Assembly (NCBI GenBank): GCA_012862575.1
Contig: BLSF01000056.1
Span: 186,001 to 250,000 of the forward strand
DNA length: 64,000 nt
Reading direction: 5' to 3'
DNA from: Parietichytrium sp. I65-24A
Lineage: Eukaryota; Sar; Bigyra; Thraustochytrida; Thraustochytriidae
Shown one piece after another: positions 30,662 to 39,512 of this stretch; position 1 is the stretch's first letter; each line of letters starts with the position of its first letter. The notes beneath the pieces are model-generated. The model had not been told where the DNA came from and made no database searches. It saw only the letters and a list, made by a program, of their open reading frames with translations. The position numbers were made by a program, and so were the translations under genes.

Positions 30662-33600
30662 ATGTCGAGCGTAATCGACCTTGGAGACCTCAGTCGGTTT
30701 ACAAAATCAATCGATATATCATACTCGGATAAGGACGACGACGAAGAAGGTATGTTTGACGAGTTCCACGTCAGCTTCGAGGAAGCCAAACATGCCGATG
30801 ATTCCACCGCCAATTCGGTGGTCTCAGGTAGTGACTTTGAGGGCGGCCAGGACATTTTATTGTCCACCCCCGCAACGCTTACGTTTTTGGTAGACGATGA
30901 AACGATGCTTGAAATGGCCAATTTTGACTTGGAGCGATCGGGGCGCCCGTCAAACTTGGGCCAACCAGGCACTTCGAGTTCCTCGTCTTCCTCTGCAAAC
31001 AACTTTAGTTCCCTCTCTCTGCCTATGGGCTCTCCCTCTCGGGGGCCGGCGAGCGGGGGTAGTGCTTCTAACGTTGTGAAGAGGCTCACGGGTCTAGATC
31101 TTGCTGATGACTCGCTCCTGAGCGATTCCCTTTCTCAGTCCAGAGAGAGAAGCGGTAGTCTGTTATCCATGGGACCGCCACGTGACCGGAGTTGTAGTCT
31201 GCTGTCGGCTAGCAGTGTTTTTTCCGCGCTCCGAAACCGGGGTATTTCTCTCGATCTGTTTCCCGAGAGCGACGGGCAGCTTGGAAGCCGACCCCGCGGT
31301 CTTTCCCTCGAGTTCTCTATGTTGCCAACTTCCATGCTCGAGTTGGGCGGTGGCAACGGGGATATGTCCGGCACGGGCGACGATGTGGACGCCCATATGC
31401 TTGATGACCACGATATTCTGTTGGATGGCGCTAAATTCACCTTGATTGGGGAAGAGGATGAGGATAGCATAACGGAGGATCTAACCACGGACGACGGGGA
31501 TGAGCAGCCGAGGTTGAGGATCCGAATGAGCGGAACTGCTTCGAGGGTGCCCATGACTGGCGGGGATCGCCCGTATGGCGGTAAACGCCCTCGTTCGCTG
31601 TACGTAATCCAAGACCCTAGTGGATCAAGAGTGCCAACATACAGGTATAGAAGTACACCTGCAAAGGCCACGATGCCCACCGGTAAGAAGATGACGGTAT
31701 ATCTTCGCGTGAACGGTGCGAATAACCCAAGCAATGGTCCTCGTTTGAGCATCAGCTCGGCTGCCGACCTGGGTGACCTTTTGTCGCCCAAGCTCACTAG
31801 TGTCGAGTCCTCAGTGCAGATGCCCAAGTTGGACTCGCCTTTATTAAGTGCAATCTCTCCTTTGGTAAAGCCATCGATCCCTTCCATGCCAGTGGTTACG
31901 GACTTGGATCAAAAGTATGCTCCTGCGCCCGACATTAAAAAGGAGATGGGCTTGCTTTCGTCTATTGACACGCAGCTTCCTCCTAGTGCCCAGCCCTCAA
32001 CAAGCTTTGTTCCTGCCGTGAAACCACAGGTGGTGCCTTCACCTCTTACAAAGAAGCCTGTGCCTCCAACCACCACACAGTCAAGCCTTCCGTCCTCTGT
32101 GTCCTCTGCGTCCTCGTTGCCACCAGTTTCTGCCACGCCCGCCCCGGTGGCTAGAAAGCTTCCGGCCCCCGCGTCAGCATCCATCAACATGGCAGGAGTG
32201 ATTAACGGGACGAGCATTTTGTCCAGGTCTTACCAGGCGTTCACTACTCCGGTTGGCAAGAATGGAAAAGCTCGCACCCTGGGTGGCTACACTATGGAGC
32301 AGAGGAGGCAGCGCATCATTCGATTTCTCGACAAGAGGAAGAAGAGGGTTTGGATGAAGAAGGTCAAATATGGTTGCCGCAAAAAGCTTGCCGATAGTCG
32401 CCCTCGTGTGAAAGGACGGTTTGTCCCGCGCACAGCCGCTGAGGGCGAGTCGGAAGATAAGATTTCCGCGGAAATGGATGCGTCGCGCATCCCGTCTAGA
32501 ATGCCGTCATCTATTCCACCTTCGCAACATAGCTCAATGCCATACTCTTCCATGCCCATGGGAAGTATGCCGGTGAGTTCGATGTCAAGGGAGGAAGCTT
32601 TTGCGAAAAGAAGCGACTTTGCAATGAAGAAAATGGACTCTGTTCCGCTTCTGGCCAAGTCTCAATCGACCGGGCTGCCCACTAAGACCCGTCCATTGCC
32701 TTCGAGTTCGTATCAACGGCCAGGCCCAAGTCTCCTCCGTTCCGTCTCGGCGCCAGATAACAGTTCCTCTCTTCCGGTACGAACCCATTTAGCGGACCCT
32801 ACGCCCCAGTCATTGCCAGTTCCTTCCACCAGCGCCAAGCCAGCCTCTGGCCACATGGCTCAACCTTTAACGCAGAGCACTGACAGGCGGTCTATTCTGT
32901 CTGGGGCTCGCTCTGGCTCCACACCGTCGACTGTACTCAGCATTGCGAATCGCGTCATCTCAGAGGCTGCAGCAGCTGCGTCCCTCGGTTCAAACTCAGA
33001 TGCTGCTTCCGCACAGAGCGGAGAAATTGAATCCTCCTCGCCTACCTTGGCGTCGAGTAGTGTCGCCGCCGTTCCAGCGACAGCCAGCTCAATCCGCCGG
33101 GTGGCAGACTCGGCAGTGTCATCCAGAGTCAGCTCACCTGCTCCGTCAGTTTCATCGGTTGGAAGCAAGGTTTCACACAAATCCATTGCGTCTGTGACCT
33201 CCAAACAAAGTAGTACAAGACCTATGGGGACGTATAAAGTGATTCGCCGAGTGATATCCAGCGATCCAAGGTCTGGTACGCCGGTCGGGACTCGCACGAT
33301 CAAGCGGACGATCGTCTCTTCGGGATCGTCTGTGAGCCGCGTCTTGTCAGCTGGATCTCCAACTGTGAACACCACCCCTGTCGTGCAGAAGAAGACTATC
33401 ATGGGATCTTCCACTGGAACCCCTGGCACGTTGGTTCGTAAAATCGTCAAGACTCCTGTTAGTGGTACTCGCATTGTTGGAGGCACCCCCGGCAGCGCGG
33501 TCCGTGTGATCAGTAACCGACCTGGATCGGTCGTTCGGACCGTGACATCGTCTCCTGCTCAGGGATCTTCCGCAGGGACGCCTCATAGTGTCACGAGTAG

Positions 33601-34618
33601 CGCAGGGGGTCATGCAACCGTCGTTCGCACCGTCGCATCAGCTTCCAAGCCTGGCAGCGTTCGCGGAAAGACCAGCACGATTGTTCGAAAGGCTTGCACC
33701 GCTACGAATTGCAAAACTTGCCAGCAACGAGGTGTGACTGGAAAAACGCCCACAAGAACGATTACGAGGACGATCGCCGGGAAACCCGGCGTTCGCACTA
33801 TTGTTAAGTCCGGCACGCCGAATGTGGTCCGAACCATTGTGAAGCAAGGCAACGGAAGTGTGATTAGGACAGTAATAAAGTCCGCCAATGGCACAGTGCG
33901 CTCCGGAACCCCAGGAACCATCACCAGAACAGTACTCAAGTCAGTGCCAGGTCAGCCTGGCAGGCTGGTTCGAGTAATCAAGCCTTCCGGGACGCCGACT
34001 CCAACTTCCACAGCCAACGCAGCAACTCCTGCGTCGACTGCAAACGAGGGCTCCCAGCCAAACGGCGAGGTGGCTGAAGAGCTTGTTGGTGACAAAGCTG
34101 AACAGACTGGTCCTGGAGAGCTGGTTTCCGAGGAACCGTCCTCTGGCTCTGGAATGGTAGTGGCGCCCCTGAGTTTTGGGTCTCCAACCCGCCCAGAAGC
34201 TTCGAAGACGCCAGCGAACGGCACGCCGGTGTCTGCGGTTCGCGCCGGGAAGAGTACAATCTTGCGGCGAATCATCTCGAACACGCCGGCAAAGAGTAGC
34301 GTAGTGAAGGCAGTTACTGCCGGTAAACCTGTGCTTGTGAAAAAGCCAGTGCTAAAATCAAGCTCCTCGTCGTTGCCCAAGAAGGTTGTACCAAGCAATT
34401 TGACCTCCACGAAGAAGACAATTTCTGTCGTGAAAGCTGGCACCCAACATGATGTATCCAAGCCCACTTTTGTGCAGGCACCAAGTAGTACGGGAACCGT
34501 GTCTGTTGAGCAAAATGAAAACCCTTCCGCGCCAGCACAAGTTGCTGCGGACGAGGGGAAAACCTTTGTAAATGATCAAAGTGGAGTAGAGGTTTCACAG
34601 GGCCCCGTTTCTTCCTAG
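30662..34618 (+). CDS. CCT-domain protein with long basic V-R-T-I repeat region
   Basis: 1,318 residues from ATG 30662; a TTG-initiated extension crosses the likely 5' UTR intron and is rejected. A CCT motif lies at about residues 535-592: QRRQRIIRFLDKRKKRVWMK, then KVKYGCRKKLADSRPRVKGRF. CCT domains occur in CONSTANS, TOC1 and related plant/algal regulators and mediate nuclear localisation and NF-Y/DNA contacts. The N-terminus is acidic and Ser-rich with repeated RxxS sites. Residues ~850-1120 contain at least 12 degenerate repeats built on GTPG..(V/I)(V/I)R(T/K)(I/V), with one cysteine cluster (CTATNCKTC). Many are TP dipeptides, potential proline-directed kinase sites. No B-box or receiver domain is seen. 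It is a probable nuclear regulator; its target is unknown. Confidence 0.82.
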   Translation: MSSVIDLGDLSRFTKSIDISYSDKDDDEEGMFDEFHVSFEEAKHADDSTANSVVSGSDFEGGQDILLSTPATLTFLVDDETMLEMANFDLERSGRPSNLGQPGTSSSSSSSANNFSSLSLPMGSPSRGPASGGSASNVVKRLTGLDLADDSLLSDSLSQSRERSGSLLSMGPPRDRSCSLLSASSVFSALRNRGISLDLFPESDGQLGSRPRGLSLEFSMLPTSMLELGGGNGDMSGTGDDVDAHMLDDHDILLDGAKFTLIGEEDEDSITEDLTTDDGDEQPRLRIRMSGTASRVPMTGGDRPYGGKRPRSLYVIQDPSGSRVPTYRYRSTPAKATMPTGKKMTVYLRVNGANNPSNGPRLSISSAADLGDLLSPKLTSVESSVQMPKLDSPLLSAISPLVKPSIPSMPVVTDLDQKYAPAPDIKKEMGLLSSIDTQLPPSAQPSTSFVPAVKPQVVPSPLTKKPVPPTTTQSSLPSSVSSASSLPPVSATPAPVARKLPAPASASINMAGVINGTSILSRSYQAFTTPVGKNGKARTLGGYTMEQRRQRIIRFLDKRKKRVWMKKVKYGCRKKLADSRPRVKGRFVPRTAAEGESEDKISAEMDASRIPSRMPSSIPPSQHSSMPYSSMPMGSMPVSSMSREEAFAKRSDFAMKKMDSVPLLAKSQSTGLPTKTRPLPSSSYQRPGPSLLRSVSAPDNSSSLPVRTHLADPTPQSLPVPSTSAKPASGHMAQPLTQSTDRRSILSGARSGSTPSTVLSIANRVISEAAAAASLGSNSDAASAQSGEIESSSPTLASSSVAAVPATASSIRRVADSAVSSRVSSPAPSVSSVGSKVSHKSIASVTSKQSSTRPMGTYKVIRRVISSDPRSGTPVGTRTIKRTIVSSGSSVSRVLSAGSPTVNTTPVVQKKTIMGSSTGTPGTLVRKIVKTPVSGTRIVGGTPGSAVRVISNRPGSVVRTVTSSPAQGSSAGTPHSVTSSAGGHATVVRTVASASKPGSVRGKTSTIVRKACTATNCKTCQQRGVTGKTPTRTITRTIAGKPGVRTIVKSGTPNVVRTIVKQGNGSVIRTVIKSANGTVRSGTPGTITRTVLKSVPGQPGRLVRVIKPSGTPTPTSTANAATPASTANEGSQPNGEVAEELVGDKAEQTGPGELVSEEPSSGSGMVVAPLSFGSPTRPEASKTPANGTPVSAVRAGKSTILRRIISNTPAKSSVVKAVTAGKPVLVKKPVLKSSSSSLPKKVVPSNLTSTKKTISVVKAGTQHDVSKPTFVQAPSSTGTVSVEQNENPSAPAQVAADEGKTFVNDQSGVEVSQGPVSS

Positions 34619-35007
34619 CCTGTTTGAGTGCGCTTGATGAGAAACGATGGTGTCCCTGCGAAATCGATGTTCACGCAATTTGTGTGATTTATATGGACAA
34701 AACAATCGGTAATGATGATGCCTTTTCTTATTATAGATATGCAAACCTTGTAAAAGCGAAAAAAGTGTTTATAGAGTCACAAAACATTTGAGACTATCGA
34801 TAACTCTCCTGGAATTCCGCCCCTAGCTAGTGTGCATCTGCCAGCTGTTGGTTAATAAAATCTTTTGAGATTAAAAGAACACAGAACATGACATTTGCTT
34901 ATTATTCCTGAATACAGCTGTATCTTGCAAAATTTGCACAAAAGCCCCAACCACAGAGCTTTCCCTCAGAGCTTGGAAACCATGAGAAAAAGCGAGACAA
35001 CAAAAGT
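34619..35007. other. Convergent spacer with poly(A) signal
   Basis: 389 bp, A+T-rich. AATAAA at 34854-34859 could end the CCT transcript. No gene or repeat is seen. Confidence 0.55.
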
Positions 35008-37731
35008 CTAAAAATTTGCATCATACATCCTGTGGAGATCGTGCAACAGTTGCTCTTCCCTACCTTGAAATTTTTCGAGTAGTTTGTCAACCTTGATGAG
35101 CTGAGATGGGTTCCACATCGTGTAGAACTCGACAAGTTCACTTTTATAGTCACGAAACTGCTGAGAGGGCTTGGAGAGACTTCCAGTCTGGCCGTTCGGG
35201 CCCAGTTCCTCGACCATACCCTCTCCACCCGCGCTGTCAGCCCCAGCGGCAGAAACGAAGGACTTCTTTTCCATTGCGCGAGACTTTTCAATTCTAGACA
35301 TAACAAAGTTCTCCACCTCCATCGTGAGTCGCAGCACCGAGTCGGACGGTGCCAGCGATGGGGATGAGATAACAGACCGCTCTTTTCTGCCCCAGTATCC
35401 TCTCGCGAAAGCTTCTTGCGAGGAAAAAAGACCCACTGAGCTGTCATACTTTGGGGTTCTCGAACCTTGAAGCGGAGCCTTTAGCACGTACCGACGATTG
35501 ATGCATTGGAGACATTCGCAAAAATGCAGCGTCGGAGAGTCTAGACCGGTCTTCGGCTCCACTTCGATCGCATAGTCAAGCGGTGAATGTTCACAAATCA
35601 CGTCAAAGCACTTTGTGGCGTCTGATCCCACAGTGTGGCACGGGCAGGACCGCAGGTAGTGGTGGCAGTTTTGGCAAACATCTACAGGATGCTTGTACTT
35701 TGGGAGGAGCCGCCTTCTCGTGAAGGCACAGACTCCGCAGAATGAAAACATACACCGCTTGCACTTGATAGTGCGCGTGCCGAGCGTCAGTGTACGACAG
35801 TGACGGCAGTGCCATGAGTAGGGCCCCAGCGGAGATTCCAGCGAGACTTCCCATTCACTTGACTGCTTGTTCACCTGACAACTTTTACAGTAATCCCCTC
35901 CCCACTCAGTTTGATGGCTAGTTGCTCTCGGCACAGCTTGCTCCCAGTCAGGGACGATAGCGTTCCATAACGAGCTCAGGGCGGATTCAGACTGTGCATC
36001 CGCTGTCCGCTTACCTGCTCTCTCTAGGAGCCGCCCGCACCCAAGGCATGCGTCGCCGTCCAGGACCAAGTACACCGCAGAGGATTTGGCGTCACACGCC
36101 TTTGCTACAACGCCGGCAAGATCTTTAGCTGTAAAACCCTCCTGCATGCTCTTTTTGAGCTTTGTTTTTCGATTAAACAGTGGCAAGAGTGGCAACAGGA
36201 GTTCGGAGTAACAAGATAGATTACGATCTACTCCAGCATCCAGTAGGACGCGGAGCACTGTCGGGTGGCCCATCAGAGCTGCGATGTGGAGCGGTGTAAG
36301 CCCTTCGATGACATTAAGAGTATGCCTGCACGATGCATCACAAGCAGTCAAAAGCACCTTTACAACCTCAGCCAAGCCAAGAAAGGTGGCCTGTAGCAGA
36401 GCTTGTTCAACAAGACCCGAGGGAAATCGGTACTTTTGAAGCTCCGAGATGGCGCTCTTTGCATCGCCCACTTGAACTGCGCGAAAAAACATGGTAGCGT
36501 CGTACTCTGCAGTATTGAGAACATTGGAGATGTCATGCATCTCACGCTCTATGCACGCAAGGGTAGACCTTCCTGGAGGGATAAGGACGGATGGCACGAT
36601 GCGCTGTACCACTGTACGGATCGCGGCTCGTAGATCACGAGCGCGAATGGCTCCAACCAAATCCTTAAACTTGTGGACCATCGCTTCAAAAGAGTCAATC
36701 AATAGAAGCTGGTCTGATATCTGCAGCAGGATCCCGAGTCCTGCGACAAAGAGCGCCTCGTCCAGACGGGCAACAATGAAGAGGTCCCAAACGAGGTAAA
36801 CGGAGTCCAGGCGCAAGCTGTAACTGAACAATGTGGTGAACCACTCCATCGCAAATAGAACGACAGGAAAGCCTGGCTGCAAAGTCACTTCAAAGTGTCG
36901 ATGCAGCCTGGGCAAGAATCTGCGGACGAGGAGATCGAACTGGTCCATGTACTGCTGCAAAAAGGAACTTTTAAACTCGTAGAGGCCGTGCAAGTGGTAA
37001 TCCACCAATAGGGAGTAAAGGACCCAAAACGCATCCTCTTCCACGAGGTGCCACGGCCGCTTATCCGCTCCTTCCTCGGAGTTTTCGGCATCCTTTGACC
37101 CACCTTCTCGTAAGCAGATAAGTAGCACTGCCGCGACATAATTGAGGCCTTGGTGGTAGTTGACTTTGTTCACGCACACAGAGATTGCACAAAGCACTGT
37201 ATACAGAGACCGCTCATGAGGTTTCCACGACACCTCCTCCTCCGCCTCCTCCTCGGCTTCACCATTCGCGCCATTGTTGTTATTCTCTCCATCTGCATTT
37301 AGAACTTCTTGATCAGCATGGTCCTCTTCCCAGTTGCCACTCAAGCTTCTTATGTCGCTACTGAACCGTCTCGCCTTCGCAGCGGCAAACATCCCAATGC
37401 CTTGGGAGCCCCTGCCGGCATAGTCACCCCTATTTGTGCGCATAAACAGCGGGTACGTTCGAAGTACATCCTTGCGAATCTGCGCCTCAACCTGCACGAA
37501 AGCCGCATCGCCCGCTCTCAGCCTTGCCATCGCCTCTGCAGCGTACTCTGCGTACGCCGAAGCGTGGCGCTCCCGCTTACTGCCGCCTCCGCTTGCTTCA
37601 AGCCACAGCTTGGCTCTGACCTGGGGCGGGACGCCGCGTCCATGCAGCACCTCGTCGAGAACTTTGGCTCGCCATTGCGCGGGCTGCTGTCTCCAGTTTC
37701 GCACCAGCTCTGCCCAATGCGTCTCGTACAT
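35008..37731 (-). CDS. TBC Rab-GAP with ankyrin and FYVE-like zinc modules
   Basis: 907 residues, ATG at 37731. The TBC domain occupies about 1-350. The arginine finger motif I-x2-D-x2-R is IRKDVLR (Arg91), and the glutamine finger is YHQGLN (Gln194); both are present, so GAP activity towards a Rab is likely. The two fingers are separated by an acidic insert (about 100-170) longer than usual. Residues ~410-520 hold ankyrin-like repeats (EGLTPLHIAALMGHPTVLR VLLDAGVD). Residues ~545-730 are Cys-rich: CLGC, YCKSC, then WHCRHC...IKCKRC..FCGVC...VCQNC, an eight-cysteine FYVE-like spacing. The basic RRHHCR patch of true FYVE domains is replaced by RTIKCKRC, so PI3P binding is doubtful. It probably acts in endosomal traffic. 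It converges on the CCT gene. Confidence 0.86.
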   Translation of the reverse strand: MYETHWAELVRNWRQQPAQWRAKVLDEVLHGRGVPPQVRAKLWLEASGGGSKRERHASAYAEYAAEAMARLRAGDAAFVQVEAQIRKDVLRTYPLFMRTNRGDYAGRGSQGIGMFAAAKARRFSSDIRSLSGNWEEDHADQEVLNADGENNNNGANGEAEEEAEEEVSWKPHERSLYTVLCAISVCVNKVNYHQGLNYVAAVLLICLREGGSKDAENSEEGADKRPWHLVEEDAFWVLYSLLVDYHLHGLYEFKSSFLQQYMDQFDLLVRRFLPRLHRHFEVTLQPGFPVVLFAMEWFTTLFSYSLRLDSVYLVWDLFIVARLDEALFVAGLGILLQISDQLLLIDSFEAMVHKFKDLVGAIRARDLRAAIRTVVQRIVPSVLIPPGRSTLACIEREMHDISNVLNTAEYDATMFFRAVQVGDAKSAISELQKYRFPSGLVEQALLQATFLGLAEVVKVLLTACDASCRHTLNVIEGLTPLHIAALMGHPTVLRVLLDAGVDRNLSCYSELLLPLLPLFNRKTKLKKSMQEGFTAKDLAGVVAKACDAKSSAVYLVLDGDACLGCGRLLERAGKRTADAQSESALSSLWNAIVPDWEQAVPRATSHQTEWGGDYCKSCQVNKQSSEWEVSLESPLGPYSWHCRHCRTLTLGTRTIKCKRCMFSFCGVCAFTRRRLLPKYKHPVDVCQNCHHYLRSCPCHTVGSDATKCFDVICEHSPLDYAIEVEPKTGLDSPTLHFCECLQCINRRYVLKAPLQGSRTPKYDSSVGLFSSQEAFARGYWGRKERSVISSPSLAPSDSVLRLTMEVENFVMSRIEKSRAMEKKSFVSAAGADSAGGEGMVEELGPNGQTGSLSKPSQQFRDYKSELVEFYTMWNPSQLIKVDKLLEKFQGREEQLLHDLHRMYDANF

Positions 37732-38382
37732 TTCGCGGCCCCTTGCAGCCTATGCCCGCTACAATCTCGATGTCCTGGTGTTATGAATTTTGTTTAACTG
37801 ATGATCTGGTGCGCTGGCTTACTGTTCTTTTCCATGCGCTATGCGCCAAACCAATCCCCAAGACGAACGAGACAAACAGCAATGTCGCCTTCTATTCATA
37901 TCCGAAATTCGCCGCCCAGCCTTCCCAAGCCACACAAGAGGGGACTTGCAGAACAAAAGTCAGAAAGTGTGTTCCTTCCCTGCAAATCCTCCAAACAACA
38001 GTCCTTGAATCTCCGCCCGCCGATAGAAAGCTCTCAAACGCGGCTTCAAGATCCCCGCGCAGTTCGTCCCGCACAGCTCGTTGATCTTCTCGTCTTTTCG
38101 CTCTTCTCTAGCACGCTAAATTGAGTGGCCAACACGAAAGTTCACTATTACGCACCGCACGCTTTTGCTTTCCGGACTCCTCCTCGGCGCATCCCCCGCG
38201 AGCCACGGGGACCCTGACCTCTCCTCTCTCCTTTCTCCTTTCTCGCTTATCTGCGCTGAAGCGGGTACGTCTCGGCGGACCAAAGCGTCCTCGGGAAATT
38301 ACCGCGCATGCGACGAATGCGACGAATGCGACGCGGGAAAGGTCTCCGAGGAGGTGAACAGTGGTGCAAAAAGGAGACGCGT

Positions 38383-38443
38383 CGTTCGTTCGTTCGCGAT
38401 CAACCGAACAGACACGTTCGTTCGTTCGCGATCAACCGAACAG
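38383..38443. repeat. Tandem duplication with 32 bp period
   Basis: Two copies of a unit that starts with CGTTCGTTCG and ends with CAACCGAACAG, separated by a few bases. Each copy itself contains a TTCG tetramer run. Confidence 0.85.
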
Positions 38444-38551
38444 CCAAATGTACGCGAACAAGGAATGTCAGCGGGGCTTTGAACCGGTAACGGTCATCTC
38501 CCTCCCGTGCAACTTGCCATTAATTAAACACATTGAACACATTGAACGAGA

Positions 38552-38608
38552 GCAATTGTCACAATTGGCAATTGGCAATTGACAATTGAAGTTGTTGTTG
38601 TTGTTGTT
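38552..38608. repeat. CAATTGG heptamer and GTT trinucleotide repeats
   Basis: A 7 bp CAATTGG-type array is immediately followed by about six GTT units, in the divergent TBC/channel intergenic region. Confidence 0.8.
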
Positions 38609-39275
38609 TGTCGTCGTGTGTGCCGTTGTTGAATAAGGGAGGTTGACGAGGAGCAGGAGGAGCAGGAGTAGGAGTAGGAGGGCCTTGCATGCCTTTGCCA
38701 ACCAACATATCCATCCATCCCCCGGAAACCCGAAACGTTATAGCTTTCTGTTTCTGGTCGACCGGAAAGCGGAAAGCAGATTCAGGAATTGAACGCTTTG
38801 CTTTCCATCGTCGACTCATTCGCACGACAATTTTTTCCTTCTTTCTCTCCTTGCTTCCTTTGTCGGCGTTGATCTTCGTGGCCTTCAACTCCGCCGCGGA
38901 AGAAACGAGTTGGAGGGATTAGTCTAAAGTCAGGCGAGCTGCTACATTACTCTGGGAGCAAAGCAAAAGGGCATCCGAGCAAAGCAAAGCAACCGCATTC
39001 GCAGTCACTGGAGTAGAAGCTGGCTAGAGAAGCGCAACGTCCCCCCATCGCTTCGCTAGTGGCCAAGCCGTGTATTGCCTTCTGTCCTTTGTGTTTCTTA
39101 CCGCTGTCTCTCTCCGTTTGTGCTTGCCTCATCGCTCTGTTCTGAGGACGTGAAGCCCCTCGAGCACGCGAGCTCGTAGTGTTGGCCGCTCATTCAGCAA
39201 CGGTTCGCGGGCCACATAGCGCGCGACGAGGAACGAGAGCTGCGACAGCAAAGTAGTGGCACAGGAGTTTGTCGG

Positions 39276-39328
39276 GCTGGTGAGCTGGTGAGCTGGTGAG
39301 CTGGTGAGCTGGTGAGCTGGTGAGCTGG
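39276..39328. repeat. GCTGGTGA octamer array (6.6 copies)
   Basis: Perfect 8 bp tandem repeat ending 185 bp before the channel ATG. There are no spacers, so it is not CRISPR-like. Confidence 0.93.
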
Positions 39329-39512
39329 ACGGAATTTGAGGGAGTCCGGCGACGACGGTGGGTGCGAAATGTTCTGTGGAGAGCAGAGGGCCTGGACGAA
39401 GCAATAGCGCAGAAATAAAGAGGAATTCGTGCAGGCGCGCTTCCAGTCGGAGGAGGGTACTGGGTAGTGGAGCTGACTCGAGTTTAGGTTGGCGAAGCAA
39501 GGGGGCCGAAGG

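Larger units (their letters stand above)
37732..39512. promoter_or_regulatory. Divergent intergenic region (TBC / cation channel)
   Basis: 1.8 kb rich in short repeats: a GCGACGAAT run near 38309-38335, a 32 bp tandem duplication (38383-38443), a CAATTGG/GTT block (38552-38608) and an octamer array (39276-39328). No coding frame is supported. Confidence 0.55.

Noticed and set aside
31135-34467. Several minus-strand frames opposite the CCT gene
   Set aside because: Mirror images of a Ser/Thr/Val-rich repeat region, with no independent domain.
39276-39328. Regular 8 bp repeats as a CRISPR array
   Set aside because: Units are directly adjacent with no spacers, in a eukaryotic intergenic region.
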